DNA of 35,658 nt from Mariniblastus sp. GTDB taxonomy: Bacteria; Planctomycetota; Planctomycetia; Pirellulales; Pirellulaceae. A model generated the notes under the pieces. It had not been told where the DNA came from. It made no database searches and saw only the letters and a program-made list of their open reading frames with translations. Below are positions 24,688 through 32,829 of this stretch, piece by piece. The position numbers and the translations under genes were made by a program. Positions within the stretch are counted from its first letter, which is position 1. Each line of letters opens with the position of its first letter. The stretch covers positions 1-35,658 of the forward strand of contig JAPKBL010000049.1 of assembly GCA_028823415.1 (NCBI GenBank). The letters run 5' to 3'.

Positions 24688-26193
24688 TTAATAGCGGTAA
24701 TGTTCCGGCTTGAACGGACCATCAACGGGCACGTTGATGTACTCAGCCTGCTCTTTACTTAAAGAGGTTAGCTTGACTCCAAGTTGGTCAAGATGCAGTC
24801 GAGCTACCTTCTCGTCGAGAATCTTCGGAAGAATGTAGACGTTACCGCCATCATATGTCTCACCCGATAACGTAGGTTTAGACTCTGAGTTGAGAGCAAG
24901 ATCAATCTGAGCGATTGTCTGGTTGGTGAAAGATGCAGACATCACGAAACTTGGATGCCCTGTCGCACAACCGAGGTTCAACAAACGGCCTTCAGCCAAG
25001 ACAAGCACGCTGTGACCGTCTTCAAAGGTGTACATGTCGTACTGAGGTTTAATGTTGGTTTTCGTTGTCATTGATTCCAACACAGTCATTTCAATTTCGT
25101 TATCGAAATGCCCAATATTCCCGACGATTGCCTTGTCCTTCATCTTCGCCATGTGATCGGCGGTGATAATATTGAAGTTTCCGGTTGTCGTGATGTAAAT
25201 GTCAGCGAAATCGAGAGTGTCCTCGAGCGTTGCCACTTGGTATCCTTCCATCGCAGCTTGCAACGCACAGATCGGGTCGATCTCAGTCACAATGACTCGG
25301 CAACCTTGCCCTGCCAACGACTGAACGCAGCCTTTACCAACGTCACCATAACCGCATACAACGGCCACTTTTCCGGACATCATGACATCCGTCGCCCGGT
25401 TAAGGCCATCGATCAGTGAGTGCCGGCAACCGTAGAGGTTGTCAAACTTACTCTTGGTACATGAGTCGTTAACGTTGATGGCTGGGAAGAGAAGTGATCC
25501 CTCTTTCGCCATTTCTACAAGTCGGAGAACGCCTGTTGTTGTTTCTTCGGAAACACCGTGGCATCCCTTCGCGACTTTTGTCCATCGCTGAGGATTCTGC
25601 TCGAAGCACCAAGCCAGGGTCTTCAGCACTTCTTTGAACTCCGCGTTGTTGGTGGTTTCCGGTCCCGGAACCGCACCCGCCTTCTCAAACTCGGCTCCTT
25701 TGTGGATCAACATTGTTGCATCTCCACCGTCGTCGACGATTTGGGTTGGGCCGAGTCCGTTGCCGAAATCAAGCGCCTTTTCGGTACATGCCCAATACTC
25801 TTGCAAACTCTCGTTTTTCCAAGCGAAAACAGGAATTCCGGCCGGTTCATCGACTGTGCCGTGCTTTCCTAAGACCGTTGCCGAAGCAGCATGGTCCTGT
25901 GTCGAAAAGATGTTGCAGGAAACCCAACGGACTTCTGCACCCAGTTCGACCAAAGTCTCTGCCAACACGGCGGTTTGGACAGTCATATGCAACGAGCCCA
26001 TAATTCGTTGGCCCGCCAAAGGTTTTTGGCTTCTGAATTCTTCTCTTAACGCCATTAATCCCGGCATTTCCTGCTCTGCGAGATCAATTTCTTTCCGCCC
26101 CCACTCTGCGAGAGAGAGATCGGCGACTTTGTAGTCGATTCCGTTCTTGTGGTCGGGCGTAAAAACATATTGTTCGGACACGGTAGTACTCAT
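24688..26193 (-). CDS. ahcY: Adenosylhomocysteinase (S-adenosyl-L-homocysteine hydrolase)
   Basis: The 501-residue enzyme cleaves S-adenosylhomocysteine to adenosine and homocysteine, keeping the methylation cycle running. It has the tightly bound NAD site [12 protein letters not shown] (about 276-287), [20 protein letters not shown] (about 238-257) with substrate and lysine contacts, [13 protein letters not shown] near the front, and the C-terminal PFKPEHYRY, whose Lys and Tyr reach into the neighbouring subunit. It is somewhat longer than many bacterial forms because of an insertion of about 40 residues (about 145-190). The ATG has GAGAAG five bases upstream. A hairpin-rich leader precedes it and a strong terminator follows, so it is probably transcribed alone. 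Confidence 0.98.
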   Translation of the reverse strand: MSTTVSEQYVFTPDHKNGIDYKVADLSLAEWGRKEIDLAEQEMPGLMALREEFRSQKPLAGQRIMGSLHMTVQTAVLAETLVELGAEVRWVSCNIFSTQDHAASATVLGKHGTVDEPAGIPVFAWKNESLQEYWACTEKALDFGNGLGPTQIVDDGGDATMLIHKGAEFEKAGAVPGPETTNNAEFKEVLKTLAWCFEQNPQRWTKVAKGCHGVSEETTTGVLRLVEMAKEGSLLFPAINVNDSCTKSKFDNLYGCRHSLIDGLNRATDVMMSGKVAVVCGYGDVGKGCVQSLAGQGCRVIVTEIDPICALQAAMEGYQVATLEDTLDFADIYITTTGNFNIITADHMAKMKDKAIVGNIGHFDNEIEMTVLESMTTKTNIKPQYDMYTFEDGHSVLVLAEGRLLNLGCATGHPSFVMSASFTNQTIAQIDLALNSESKPTLSGETYDGGNVYILPKILDEKVARLHLDQLGVKLTSLSKEQAEYINVPVDGPFKPEHYRY

Positions 26194-26316
26194 TTGTGCT
26201 TCTCAAATTCTAAGGGTCTTGTCACTTCGATTGTCGAAGCGACTGTAAAAGTCAGGTAGAAGGTGAAAAATTCCTGACAAAGTTGACCGGGCTTTTCTGC
26301 CCGCCTCGATTTAACC
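26194..26316 (-). promoter_or_regulatory. Candidate structured leader of ahcY with three hairpins
   Basis: Three hairpins follow one another in the expected mRNA leader. The first is CGGGC-loop-GCCCG (26303-26288). The second is GTCAGG-loop-CCTGAC (26278-26251). The third and strongest has 10 pairs including one G-U, GTCGCTTCGA with TCGAAGTGAC (26243-26221), ending 27 bases before the ATG. I could not match the SAH or SAM riboswitch consensus by eye, so a riboswitch role is only a suggestion. Confidence 0.4.
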
Positions 26317-26323
26317 GCAGATT

Positions 26324-26351
26324 ATCATAGTGGACAACGGCTCTACGGCAA
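26324..26351 (-). promoter_or_regulatory. Candidate sigma-70 promoter for ahcY
   Basis: TTGCCG (26351-26346) and TATGAT (26329-26324) are separated by 16 bases on the minus strand, matching the -35 and -10 consensus at 4 and 5 of 6 positions. Transcription would start near 26316 and give a leader of about 120 bases. Confidence 0.4.
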
Positions 26352-26353
26352 CG

Positions 26354-26396
26354 CGTCTATTTAAACGAGAGACCCGTTTTCCCAAAAAAATAGACG
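26354..26396. repeat. Long inverted repeat between trpF and the ahcY promoter
   Basis: CGTCTATTT (26354-26362) and AAATAGACG (26388-26396) pair perfectly. An inner AAACG/CGTTT pair continues the stem with an eight-base bulge on one side, giving 14 pairs. It begins about 30 bases after the trpF stop and lies just upstream of the candidate ahcY -35, so it may end the trpF transcript or bind a regulator. Confidence 0.45.
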
Positions 26397-26428
26397 TAAT
26401 TTTCAATTTCTCACCCGCTGCAAACGGT

Positions 26429-27166
26429 TTAGCGGTTTTCTTGGAATGATCTCGAGGCGCAATGGACAAATGCCTTTACTTTTTCTGGGTCCTTAAAACC
26501 GGGGGCCAGCTCCACGCCACTCGCAACATCCACCGCCCCTAAACCGGATTCCTCGATTGCCGCCGCCACATTGGATGGGTTAAGTCCACCGGCTAAGACT
26601 AACGGCACATCGGATTTTATTCGAGAAATATTGGCAATATCGACAACTTTCCCCGTTCCCCCATACTCACCCGGCATGGCGGCGTCTAATAAAACAACAT
26701 CAATGCCGACTGAGACCCAGCGTTCAATTTCAGTCGACAGCCGTTCCGTTTCGTGCTCGGTTTCCGCCGCGGAAGCCAAATCCTTGGGAAGGCTACGAAT
26801 TGCACGAATAAGAAAACAACGCTGCCCGTTTTCGGATAATCCTGAACGAATTGCGTTGACGACCCCCGGTTCCTCATCCCCATGGAGCTGAATGCCATCC
26901 AAACGAAGGTTAAGCGAGGTCTCTAAAAGGTCAGCCACAGGCATCTCTACAAATACGCCGACTTTCTTAACGGCCGCCGTACCGGACTTTCGCCCTTTGT
27001 TGTAACGATCGATCGCCGCAGCAATCGCAAAAGCCTGATCAAAATCGACAAACCGCTTACTTTTTTGGTAAAAGTTCAGCCCAACCGCATCCGCTCCACA
27101 TTCACACGCCCAGGATGTATCGTCCACATTGGTGACACCGCAAATTTTGATTTGAAATGGTAGCAT
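26429..27166 (-). CDS. trpF: Phosphoribosylanthranilate isomerase
   Basis: The enzyme of about 245 residues catalyses the third step of tryptophan synthesis from chorismate, an Amadori rearrangement in a TIM barrel. IKICGVTNVDD at the start carries the catalytic cysteine, IQLHGDEEP is the typical central strand, VLLDAAMPGEYGGTGK carries the catalytic aspartate and phosphate loop, and LAGGLNPSNV and VDVASGVE near the end bind phosphate. It is longer than the usual 200-210 residues because of insertions around residues 50-65 and 120-145. The ATG at 27166 places KICG at the usual distance; an ATG at 27211 is also possible. No other trp gene lies in the window. Confidence 0.93.
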   Translation of the reverse strand: MLPFQIKICGVTNVDDTSWACECGADAVGLNFYQKSKRFVDFDQAFAIAAAIDRYNKGRKSGTAAVKKVGVFVEMPVADLLETSLNLRLDGIQLHGDEEPGVVNAIRSGLSENGQRCFLIRAIRSLPKDLASAAETEHETERLSTEIERWVSVGIDVVLLDAAMPGEYGGTGKVVDIANISRIKSDVPLVLAGGLNPSNVAAAIEESGLGAVDVASGVELAPGFKDPEKVKAFVHCASRSFQENR

Positions 27167-27389
27167 AGGTCGACAATCGTTAGATTTTAAAATCTGTTTC
27201 CCGAAAAACATCCGCGTGGCCTAGTGTTTGGCCACGATTTTGAAATGCCCGCAGCGCCATGATAACGTTTTTCTACTCCGAACTGGAACATACTCAATCG
27301 TTTGATCCTAAATTTGATCCTGATGCGGAATCGCTCAATACAACGTTTAATTAATTAAATCGACCCAAAAACTCGTCCAGGCTATCGCC

Positions 27390-28451
27390 GTGATTCCACC
27401 GGATCCAACTTATCCAATCGCCTATACCAGCAACGGTGAACTGCCTTCGCAACCTCGTTGCTCATTGAGCAAAGAGCAACTCCCCCTCCTGATTACCGGT
27501 ATCGCGGGCGTCTCGGGATTCAACGCTTTCCATTATTTCCGAGAGAAATTTGGGGAACAAGTGATTGGTCTGCGGACCGTTAATAACTGGCCACTTAGTG
27601 GCGATCAAATTATCTCCTGTAACGTCGAAGATGAAAAAGCATTTCAAAACATCATCGACAAGTACGAAATTCGCACGATCCTAAATTGCGGAGGCAGTTG
27701 CGCACTGAAAGCCTGCGAACTCGACCCTGAGATGGCCCAAAGGGTAAACGTTCATGGAATTCGCAGCCTTCTCAAGGCGATTGAAGGAACCGACATCCAG
27801 CTTCTCCATCTGTCCATTGACCTTGTTTTTTCAGGAACGAGCGAGGGAAACCACGTGGAATCAGATCAACCGGATCCCGTCACAGTTTACGGCCGGACGA
27901 TGGTCGACGCCGAACGGCTCATCGAAGCACAAAGACCTCAGTCGTGCATCATGCGGATTTCACTTCCAATGGGAATCAGCTTCAATGGCCATGCCGGTGC
28001 GATCGATTGGATCCAATCGAGATTCGCCAAAAATAAACCTGCAACGCTTTATTATGATGAAATCAGAACTCCAACCTACGTCGAGTGTCTCAACGAGACC
28101 ATCGAAGAAGTCCTTGCACTTAGGCTCGAAGGTTTATTTCACGCCGGCGGCCCAATCCGACTCTCCCTTTTCCAAATCGCCCAAATTGTAAACCGAGTCG
28201 GCGGCTACGATCCCAACCACTTGTTTGGCTGCCCTCGAATTGATGCAGGCCCAATCCCCCCACGGGCTGGCAACGTGACCATGAACTCTGACAAGCTCGC
28301 CCTTGCCCTTGACCGCCAACCCTTTCAAAACTGGCCGCTTGATCCGAAACACATTCCTGACTCCCGCGATTGGCACTACGACCGCACGTTCCATTGCCAT
28401 AACTCACTGGAGAACATCGAAAATGAACTCTACAAACGACCTCGGCGCTAG
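27390..28451 (+). CDS. RmlD-like/extended SDR protein lacking the YxxxK lysine
   Basis: The 353-residue protein resembles dTDP-4-dehydrorhamnose reductases (RmlD) and related NAD(P)-dependent epimerase/reductases. LLITGIAGVSGFNAF gives the Rossmann GxxGxxG at 37-43, and LNCGG (98-102), NVHGIRSLLKA (120-130) and LHLSIDLVFSG (139-149) follow family order. The catalytic tyrosine is present (Tyr167 in YGRTM), but the lysine four residues later is Met171, and the usual Ser-Thr-Asp is Ser-Ile-Asp. I infer altered or lost catalysis, perhaps a regulatory or binding role as in MAT2B-type relatives. The first 30 residues are extra. The GTG at 27390 has no clear ribosome-binding site. A short palindrome (TTCCCG-AC-CGGGAA, 28455-28468) follows the stop. 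Confidence 0.75.
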   Translation: MIPPDPTYPIAYTSNGELPSQPRCSLSKEQLPLLITGIAGVSGFNAFHYFREKFGEQVIGLRTVNNWPLSGDQIISCNVEDEKAFQNIIDKYEIRTILNCGGSCALKACELDPEMAQRVNVHGIRSLLKAIEGTDIQLLHLSIDLVFSGTSEGNHVESDQPDPVTVYGRTMVDAERLIEAQRPQSCIMRISLPMGISFNGHAGAIDWIQSRFAKNKPATLYYDEIRTPTYVECLNETIEEVLALRLEGLFHAGGPIRLSLFQIAQIVNRVGGYDPNHLFGCPRIDAGPIPPRAGNVTMNSDKLALALDRQPFQNWPLDPKHIPDSRDWHYDRTFHCHNSLENIENELYKRPRR

Positions 28452-28671
28452 TCATTCCCGACCGGGAAGCCACCGGCTCACCGTAATCCCAGAACAAATT
28501 CGGGTGGGGTGCGGAAAGTAACTTATTAACCGGTCTTTATTGGCCGCAAATGATTGATTGCGGTCTCTATTCGAGATAAAATTGGGACACGGGGTTAGAT
28601 GGGGTGAGATCGAGAAACGAGCCAGCGCATTCATGGTCTTGTTTCCAATCAAACGTTTGATGGAGCGAAGG

Positions 28672-29739
28672 ATGTCGAATCTACACAGCTGGAGCATGGG
28701 TGCCGGTCGATGGCTTGGCGTACCGGTGCGGATTCACATACTTCTAATTCTTTTTGTCGTCGCCCTTTTTGGTGCCCAATGGAACTACCACGTTAGCAAC
28801 ACTAGCATTTTTGCTGGGACTGCTATCGTCACAACACTGGTGTTGATTACCAGCTTGCTGCTTCACGAAACGGCACACATTTTTGCCTCGACGAACCTCG
28901 GTGGCCGGATTGATTCGATTACAATACTGCCCTGGGGCGGAAACAACGATACGCTCGCGCCAATGCGTGCACATGCAAGAGCGATTGTCTTTCTAGCTGG
29001 GCCATTCGCAAATTTTGTAATTTTCTTATTGGGCACCACGCTCTTGGTTCAGACGGATCATTCAAGTATTGCGAGCTTGATTAACCCTCTCGCCCCTCAT
29101 CGGTTCAACCCCTCCGAGTGGCAAATCTCGTTGACGGAAATTGTGATCTGGGTCAACTTCCAATTGGCTTTCATCAACCTTTTGCCATGCTACCCCTTAG
29201 ACGGCGTCGAAGTCGTTCGAGCCTGGATTTCTTCATTCAACCCCAACGCTTCCAAATTCAGAGTCGAATCAGCAATTCGACTCATTGGAAACGCAGTCGC
29301 CTTCGCATTCATCGGATTCGCCTGGTTCTTTCGAGATATTCAAACTGGCCCCATTCAACCGACTTGGCTTCTATTTTTATTGACGGGAATTACACTTCTG
29401 TTTTCTTCAAATAATGCGATGCAATTAGCACTCCGCAAGACGCCTGAAACCACGCCGCCGCCACATCAGACCAAGGGCAACGAAAACCTAAATGCAGTTG
29501 AGTCCTTTTTGGAATTCCCGGCGAACGAAGACGATTCAGCCTACTCACAGTGGCTGTCGGAAAAGCAGGAAGCTCGTCAAGAGAACGAATTTAGAAAAGA
29601 ACAAGAAGAAGACGAGAAGGCTGACCAAATCCTAGAAAAACTTCATTACGGAGGCATCGCCAGCCTCAACGAGGAAGAGAAATTGATTCTCGATCGGGTG
29701 AGCGAGAGAATCCGTCGACGCCGTCAGCAGGGAGTCTAA
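28672..29739 (+). CDS. Site-2 protease family (M50) membrane metalloprotease
   Basis: The 355-residue protein has about six hydrophobic segments. LLLHETAHIFA contains the zinc motif HExxH (65-69), and NLLPCYPLDG (169-178) supplies the third ligand, Asp177. The start GRWLGVPVRIHILLIL is typical of the group of M50 proteins with a short N-terminus and no PDZ domain. The last 110 residues are cytoplasmic, charged and helix-rich (EFRKEQEEDEKADQILEKL), ending in an arginine-rich tail. Such enzymes cut membrane-bound regulators, but no anti-sigma or target gene is nearby. The ATG at 28672 is preferred because GGAG lies six bases upstream; the longer frame back to 28558 has no such support. Confidence 0.88.
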   Translation: MSNLHSWSMGAGRWLGVPVRIHILLILFVVALFGAQWNYHVSNTSIFAGTAIVTTLVLITSLLLHETAHIFASTNLGGRIDSITILPWGGNNDTLAPMRAHARAIVFLAGPFANFVIFLLGTTLLVQTDHSSIASLINPLAPHRFNPSEWQISLTEIVIWVNFQLAFINLLPCYPLDGVEVVRAWISSFNPNASKFRVESAIRLIGNAVAFAFIGFAWFFRDIQTGPIQPTWLLFLLTGITLLFSSNNAMQLALRKTPETTPPPHQTKGNENLNAVESFLEFPANEDDSAYSQWLSEKQEARQENEFRKEQEEDEKADQILEKLHYGGIASLNEEEKLILDRVSERIRRRRQQGV

Positions 29740-29807
29740 CGCGAGCAGCGCGTTCAACAACCTTTATTCATCCACGGTGCGGCAACTCTCGTCGTCATCC
29801 CTCCTCA

Positions 29808-30170
29808 CTAGTCGTCGACGACGCGTCGATAACGTTGGCGTCGACGCCGAGCCCGGCGCGTCGTCTGCTCTCCTTCAACGAACCAATGACCAGCAAGGAC
29901 TTTATATAAGACCAGCATGACGATCGCGCCACCGATTCCGACGGCAAATCCTTCCACGCTGACCGGCTTAACTAGCTCAACAGAAGTAGAAAAATACTGC
30001 AAAATTGCACAGCCAATCATCGTTCCCGCAATTCCCATGAGCACCGTTGCGATCGCGCCACCGGGATCACGACCGGGCATCAATGATTTCGCAATCAATC
30101 CAACAACAGTCCCAAATCCGATCCACGTCAAAGCTAAATTCGCGTACTCTGATAGGTGCGTTAGATCCAT
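29808..30170 (-). CDS. GlsB/YeaQ/YmgE family small membrane protein
   Basis: The 120-residue protein has three to four membrane segments and the family pattern: GFGTVVGLIAKSLMPGRDPGG (about 18-38, quoted for position), then GIAGTMIGCAI and GAIVMLVLYKVL. These proteins, once called transglycosylase-associated, are stress-related inner-membrane proteins of unknown mechanism. The C-terminal 25 residues are very basic (RRARRRRQRYRR), which is unusual for the family and may bind nucleic acid or membrane phosphate groups. AAGGAG six bases before the ATG gives a strong ribosome-binding site. It is the only minus-strand gene between 27390 and the window end. Confidence 0.9.
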   Translation of the reverse strand: MDLTHLSEYANLALTWIGFGTVVGLIAKSLMPGRDPGGAIATVLMGIAGTMIGCAILQYFSTSVELVKPVSVEGFAVGIGGAIVMLVLYKVLAGHWFVEGEQTTRRARRRRQRYRRVVDD

Positions 30171-30430
30171 CTCAGCTCCTTAACTAAAACGATTTTCCGG
30201 GTGCATTAATCGATTCGCTCTACAAGTGAACCCGTTCGCGATTTTAGAAAACTAACCAGATGTACCAAATTCTGAGTATCAATCTCAAGAGCATTTATTG
30301 CGTGGGGGGCTGGCGAAATGCGTCAAAACTCCGTTTCTACAGTTTGCCCATCGTGAAGGATTGCTTTAGAATTGGATTTGTTCTCTCTGTTTTGGGGAAA
30401 CCGTAGATATTTATCGGAGTAAGCAAAAGC

Positions 30431-31360
30431 ATGTTCCCGACATCACAATTTAATATCAGCTGGTTCTCGCCCATCTCCGTTGGTTTAGTGCTCGTTTTAT
30501 CGACGATCACATCTGAACAGTCTAAAGCACAAAACATAAACGTCACCAATCCAGTAACCCGGGTAAGCGATCGCGGATACTCTTACTCAGGCATCAATTT
30601 TGGGTTCGGCGTCCCCGGCGGAAATGGTCCCGGCTCCCGCGTGCATGGTCTCGGTCCTTATGGAAACCTATCCCCGTGGATTGGCTTCCAGTACGGCGGC
30701 AACCGAGCTCAGCCAATCTTCGGTGGATATTCCCCCAATGCAGGGGCGCGATTAGATTTTGGCAGAAGAGGCCCCAACGGAGGATTTTCCTTTGGTATCG
30801 ACATGGCCCAAGGAAGCACGCGAACGCTGTCTTCCATCGCACCCAGCCTAACTGTCCAAAATGGATTTGGGGGAACGCTTTTTCATGGTCAAACGAGGCC
30901 CTTTATGACCAGCATGGTTCCCATTGTCGGAGGCTATCCAAGAAATGGATCGATGATTTATCCCAACAGTAATTCCCAATCCAGTGGACTCGACAACGGT
31001 GTCACACGCGCGTTGAATAGTGGCCAACTTGATCTACGGCCAGCAAGAAGAGAAGAAGCCTACGTCCCCTCCGGCCCCGTTTCTTATAGTGACAAAAACA
31101 GCTCCGCAATGACTGGCGACTTAAGTGTTGCCGAAATAAAATCACGACGCGAGATGGAAAACCAACAACGCGGTTTGGAAATCAATGCACTGATCTTGGA
31201 AGCCAAAAAACTTGAAAAAGTGAATCGTCATGCGGAAGCGAGGGTTCGTTATGGCAAAGCACTTCGGCTCACCAACGACCCTTCTTTACAGTCTTTGTTA
31301 AAACAGACTATTCTGGCGTCGCGGGCTCAATCGAAATTCGCAAAACAAAAACATCCGTAA
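30431..31360 (+). CDS. Glycine-rich secreted protein of unknown function
   Basis: I do not recognise this 309-residue protein. An N-terminal hydrophobic segment (ISVGLVLVLSTITSEQSKAQ, about 15-34) looks like a signal peptide with an AQ-type cleavage site near residue 34. Residues of about 50-190 are rich in Gly, Asn, Pro, Phe and Tyr (INFGFGVPGGNGPGSR; PWIGFQYGGN), which suggests a beta-rich or disordered surface protein. Residues of about 235-300 are helical and charged and include a TPR-like segment (RHAEARVRYGKALRLTNDPSL). GGAG lies 11 bases before the ATG. The stop is followed directly by an 18-bp tandem duplication. Confidence 0.65.
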   Translation: MFPTSQFNISWFSPISVGLVLVLSTITSEQSKAQNINVTNPVTRVSDRGYSYSGINFGFGVPGGNGPGSRVHGLGPYGNLSPWIGFQYGGNRAQPIFGGYSPNAGARLDFGRRGPNGGFSFGIDMAQGSTRTLSSIAPSLTVQNGFGGTLFHGQTRPFMTSMVPIVGGYPRNGSMIYPNSNSQSSGLDNGVTRALNSGQLDLRPARREEAYVPSGPVSYSDKNSSAMTGDLSVAEIKSRREMENQQRGLEINALILEAKKLEKVNRHAEARVRYGKALRLTNDPSLQSLLKQTILASRAQSKFAKQKHP

Positions 31361-31361
31361 A

Positions 31362-31397
31362 GAACATTAAGACTCTGCTGAACATTAAGACTCTGCT
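31362..31397. repeat. 18-bp perfect tandem duplication after a stop codon
   Basis: GAACATTAAGACTCTGCT occurs at 31362-31379 and again, identical, at 31380-31397. It starts two bases after the stop of the glycine-rich protein gene and lies in the leader of the FIST gene. Confidence 0.9.
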
Positions 31398-31534
31398 CTC
31401 TGAGAGAGATTCCTTTGAATCACAGGAAACCAGAGGATTTTGCAACCGATCGGTTAGCTCGGGTCGGTCGCGAGTTGAATTCGTGGATGCCTGCCAAAGC
31501 TGGCATTAATCGTCGAGCAGACCCAAGCAACCTC

Positions 31535-32707
31535 ATGAGTAACATTTTGGAATCACAATTCTCGCAGGCCCATTGCGTTGGGCATGACCTTGCCACTGCA
31601 CTCCAACAGGCCACGTCTCACCTAAACACCTTCCCGGATGGCACCATTGACTTGCTATTCGCTTTTGTAGCTGGATACACTCCGGAAGAATTTGATCAGA
31701 CGATGCCTTCGCTCAAGACCTTAACCGGTGCAAAAAATGTAGTCGGCTGCAGTTGCGAGGCAACCATTGGCGCCGGGCTGGAGCTAGAAAATGAAAAATC
31801 TATTTCTCTTTGGGCAGCCCGCTTACCTCAAGCAGAAATTACTCCCCTGCATCTGCAATTCGTCAGGTCGGGGGGTGAGTCGGCGATCACCGGTTGGCCG
31901 GATGAGCTTGCCGGCGTCTGGCCCACCGACAGTTGTCTGATCGGTTTAAACGAACCCTTTGAGTTCCCTGTCGATTATCTTCTCGAACAGTTCAACGAGG
32001 ATCGGCCAGGATTGCCCATCGTCGGTGGCATCGCAAGCGGCGCACAGGAACCGGGAATTTCCCGACTATTACTCAACGAAAAAACGTTCGATTCAGGTTG
32101 GGTAGGAATTAGGATTGCCAACACGACCGTGCGAACGATCGTCTCTCAGGGGTGTCGGCCCATCGGAAAACCGATGGTCATCACCCAAGCGGAACGCAAC
32201 ATTATTCAGCAGATCGGTGGAAAAGACGCACTCGATGTCCTTTCCGAGTTATTCCAAACCCTGCCAACGCGAGAACAGCGGATCTTCCAAAAGGGTCTTC
32301 AAATCGGACGTGTGATCAACGAGTATCAAGACTCCTTTGAATACGGCGACTTTTTAATCCGCAACATCATGGGGGTCGATCAAGAAAACCGCTCCATTTC
32401 TATTGGAGACTATGTCCGTCCCGGACAAACGGTTCAGTTTCACATTCGGGATCATGAATCAGCCTCCGCCGAGCTTACCCAATTACTTAAAAATCAGACA
32501 GCCAATCAAGCGCCCAAAGCGGCAATGCTATTTACTTGCAATGGCCGCGGGCTGAACCTATTCCAAGACCCCAACCATGATGCCGCCTGTATCCAAGCGG
32601 TTGCTCCAATTCCGTTGGCTGGATTTTTCGCCGCCGGTGAAATCGGACCGGTGGGCGAGAAGAATTTCTTGCATGGATTTACCGCTTCCGTTGTGCTATT
32701 TGACTAA
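31535..32707 (+). CDS. FIST-domain protein (FIST_N and FIST_C)
   Basis: The 390-residue protein matches the FIST module, a ligand-sensing domain pair often fused to signalling output domains and here free-standing. The N-terminal part has DLLFAFVAGYTPEEF, NVVGCSCEATIGAG (about 65-78) and GLPIVGGIASGAQEPG (about 164-180). The C-terminal part has RPIGKPMVITQAERNII, NIMGVDQENRSISIGDYVRPGQTVQFHIRD (in part), and AMLFTCNGRG (about 330-340) with AGFFAAGEIGPVG near the end. No kinase or cyclase domain is attached. FIST is thought to bind small ligands such as amino acids. The ATG at 31535 fits the family; a TTG at 31415 with GAGAG upstream would add 40 poorly conserved residues. Confidence 0.85.
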   Translation: MSNILESQFSQAHCVGHDLATALQQATSHLNTFPDGTIDLLFAFVAGYTPEEFDQTMPSLKTLTGAKNVVGCSCEATIGAGLELENEKSISLWAARLPQAEITPLHLQFVRSGGESAITGWPDELAGVWPTDSCLIGLNEPFEFPVDYLLEQFNEDRPGLPIVGGIASGAQEPGISRLLLNEKTFDSGWVGIRIANTTVRTIVSQGCRPIGKPMVITQAERNIIQQIGGKDALDVLSELFQTLPTREQRIFQKGLQIGRVINEYQDSFEYGDFLIRNIMGVDQENRSISIGDYVRPGQTVQFHIRDHESASAELTQLLKNQTANQAPKAAMLFTCNGRGLNLFQDPNHDAACIQAVAPIPLAGFFAAGEIGPVGEKNFLHGFTASVVLFD

Positions 32708-32829
32708 AACAACAATTAGTTTAAGACCATTGGAATAAGCACCTGATTAATTAGAGCCATTTTAGAAACTAGACGTTTTCGCGATGGCACTTCTCAACTC
32801 GTTACTTGTTTTTTCAGCGTTGATCTTCA

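Noticed and set aside
26194..26316. Known SAH riboswitch before ahcY
   Set aside because: The hairpins are visible, but the conserved SAH-riboswitch core could not be matched by eye, so only an unassigned structured leader is reported.
28455..28468. TTCCCG-AC-CGGGAA as terminator of the RmlD-like gene
   Set aside because: The loop would be too short and no T-tract follows.
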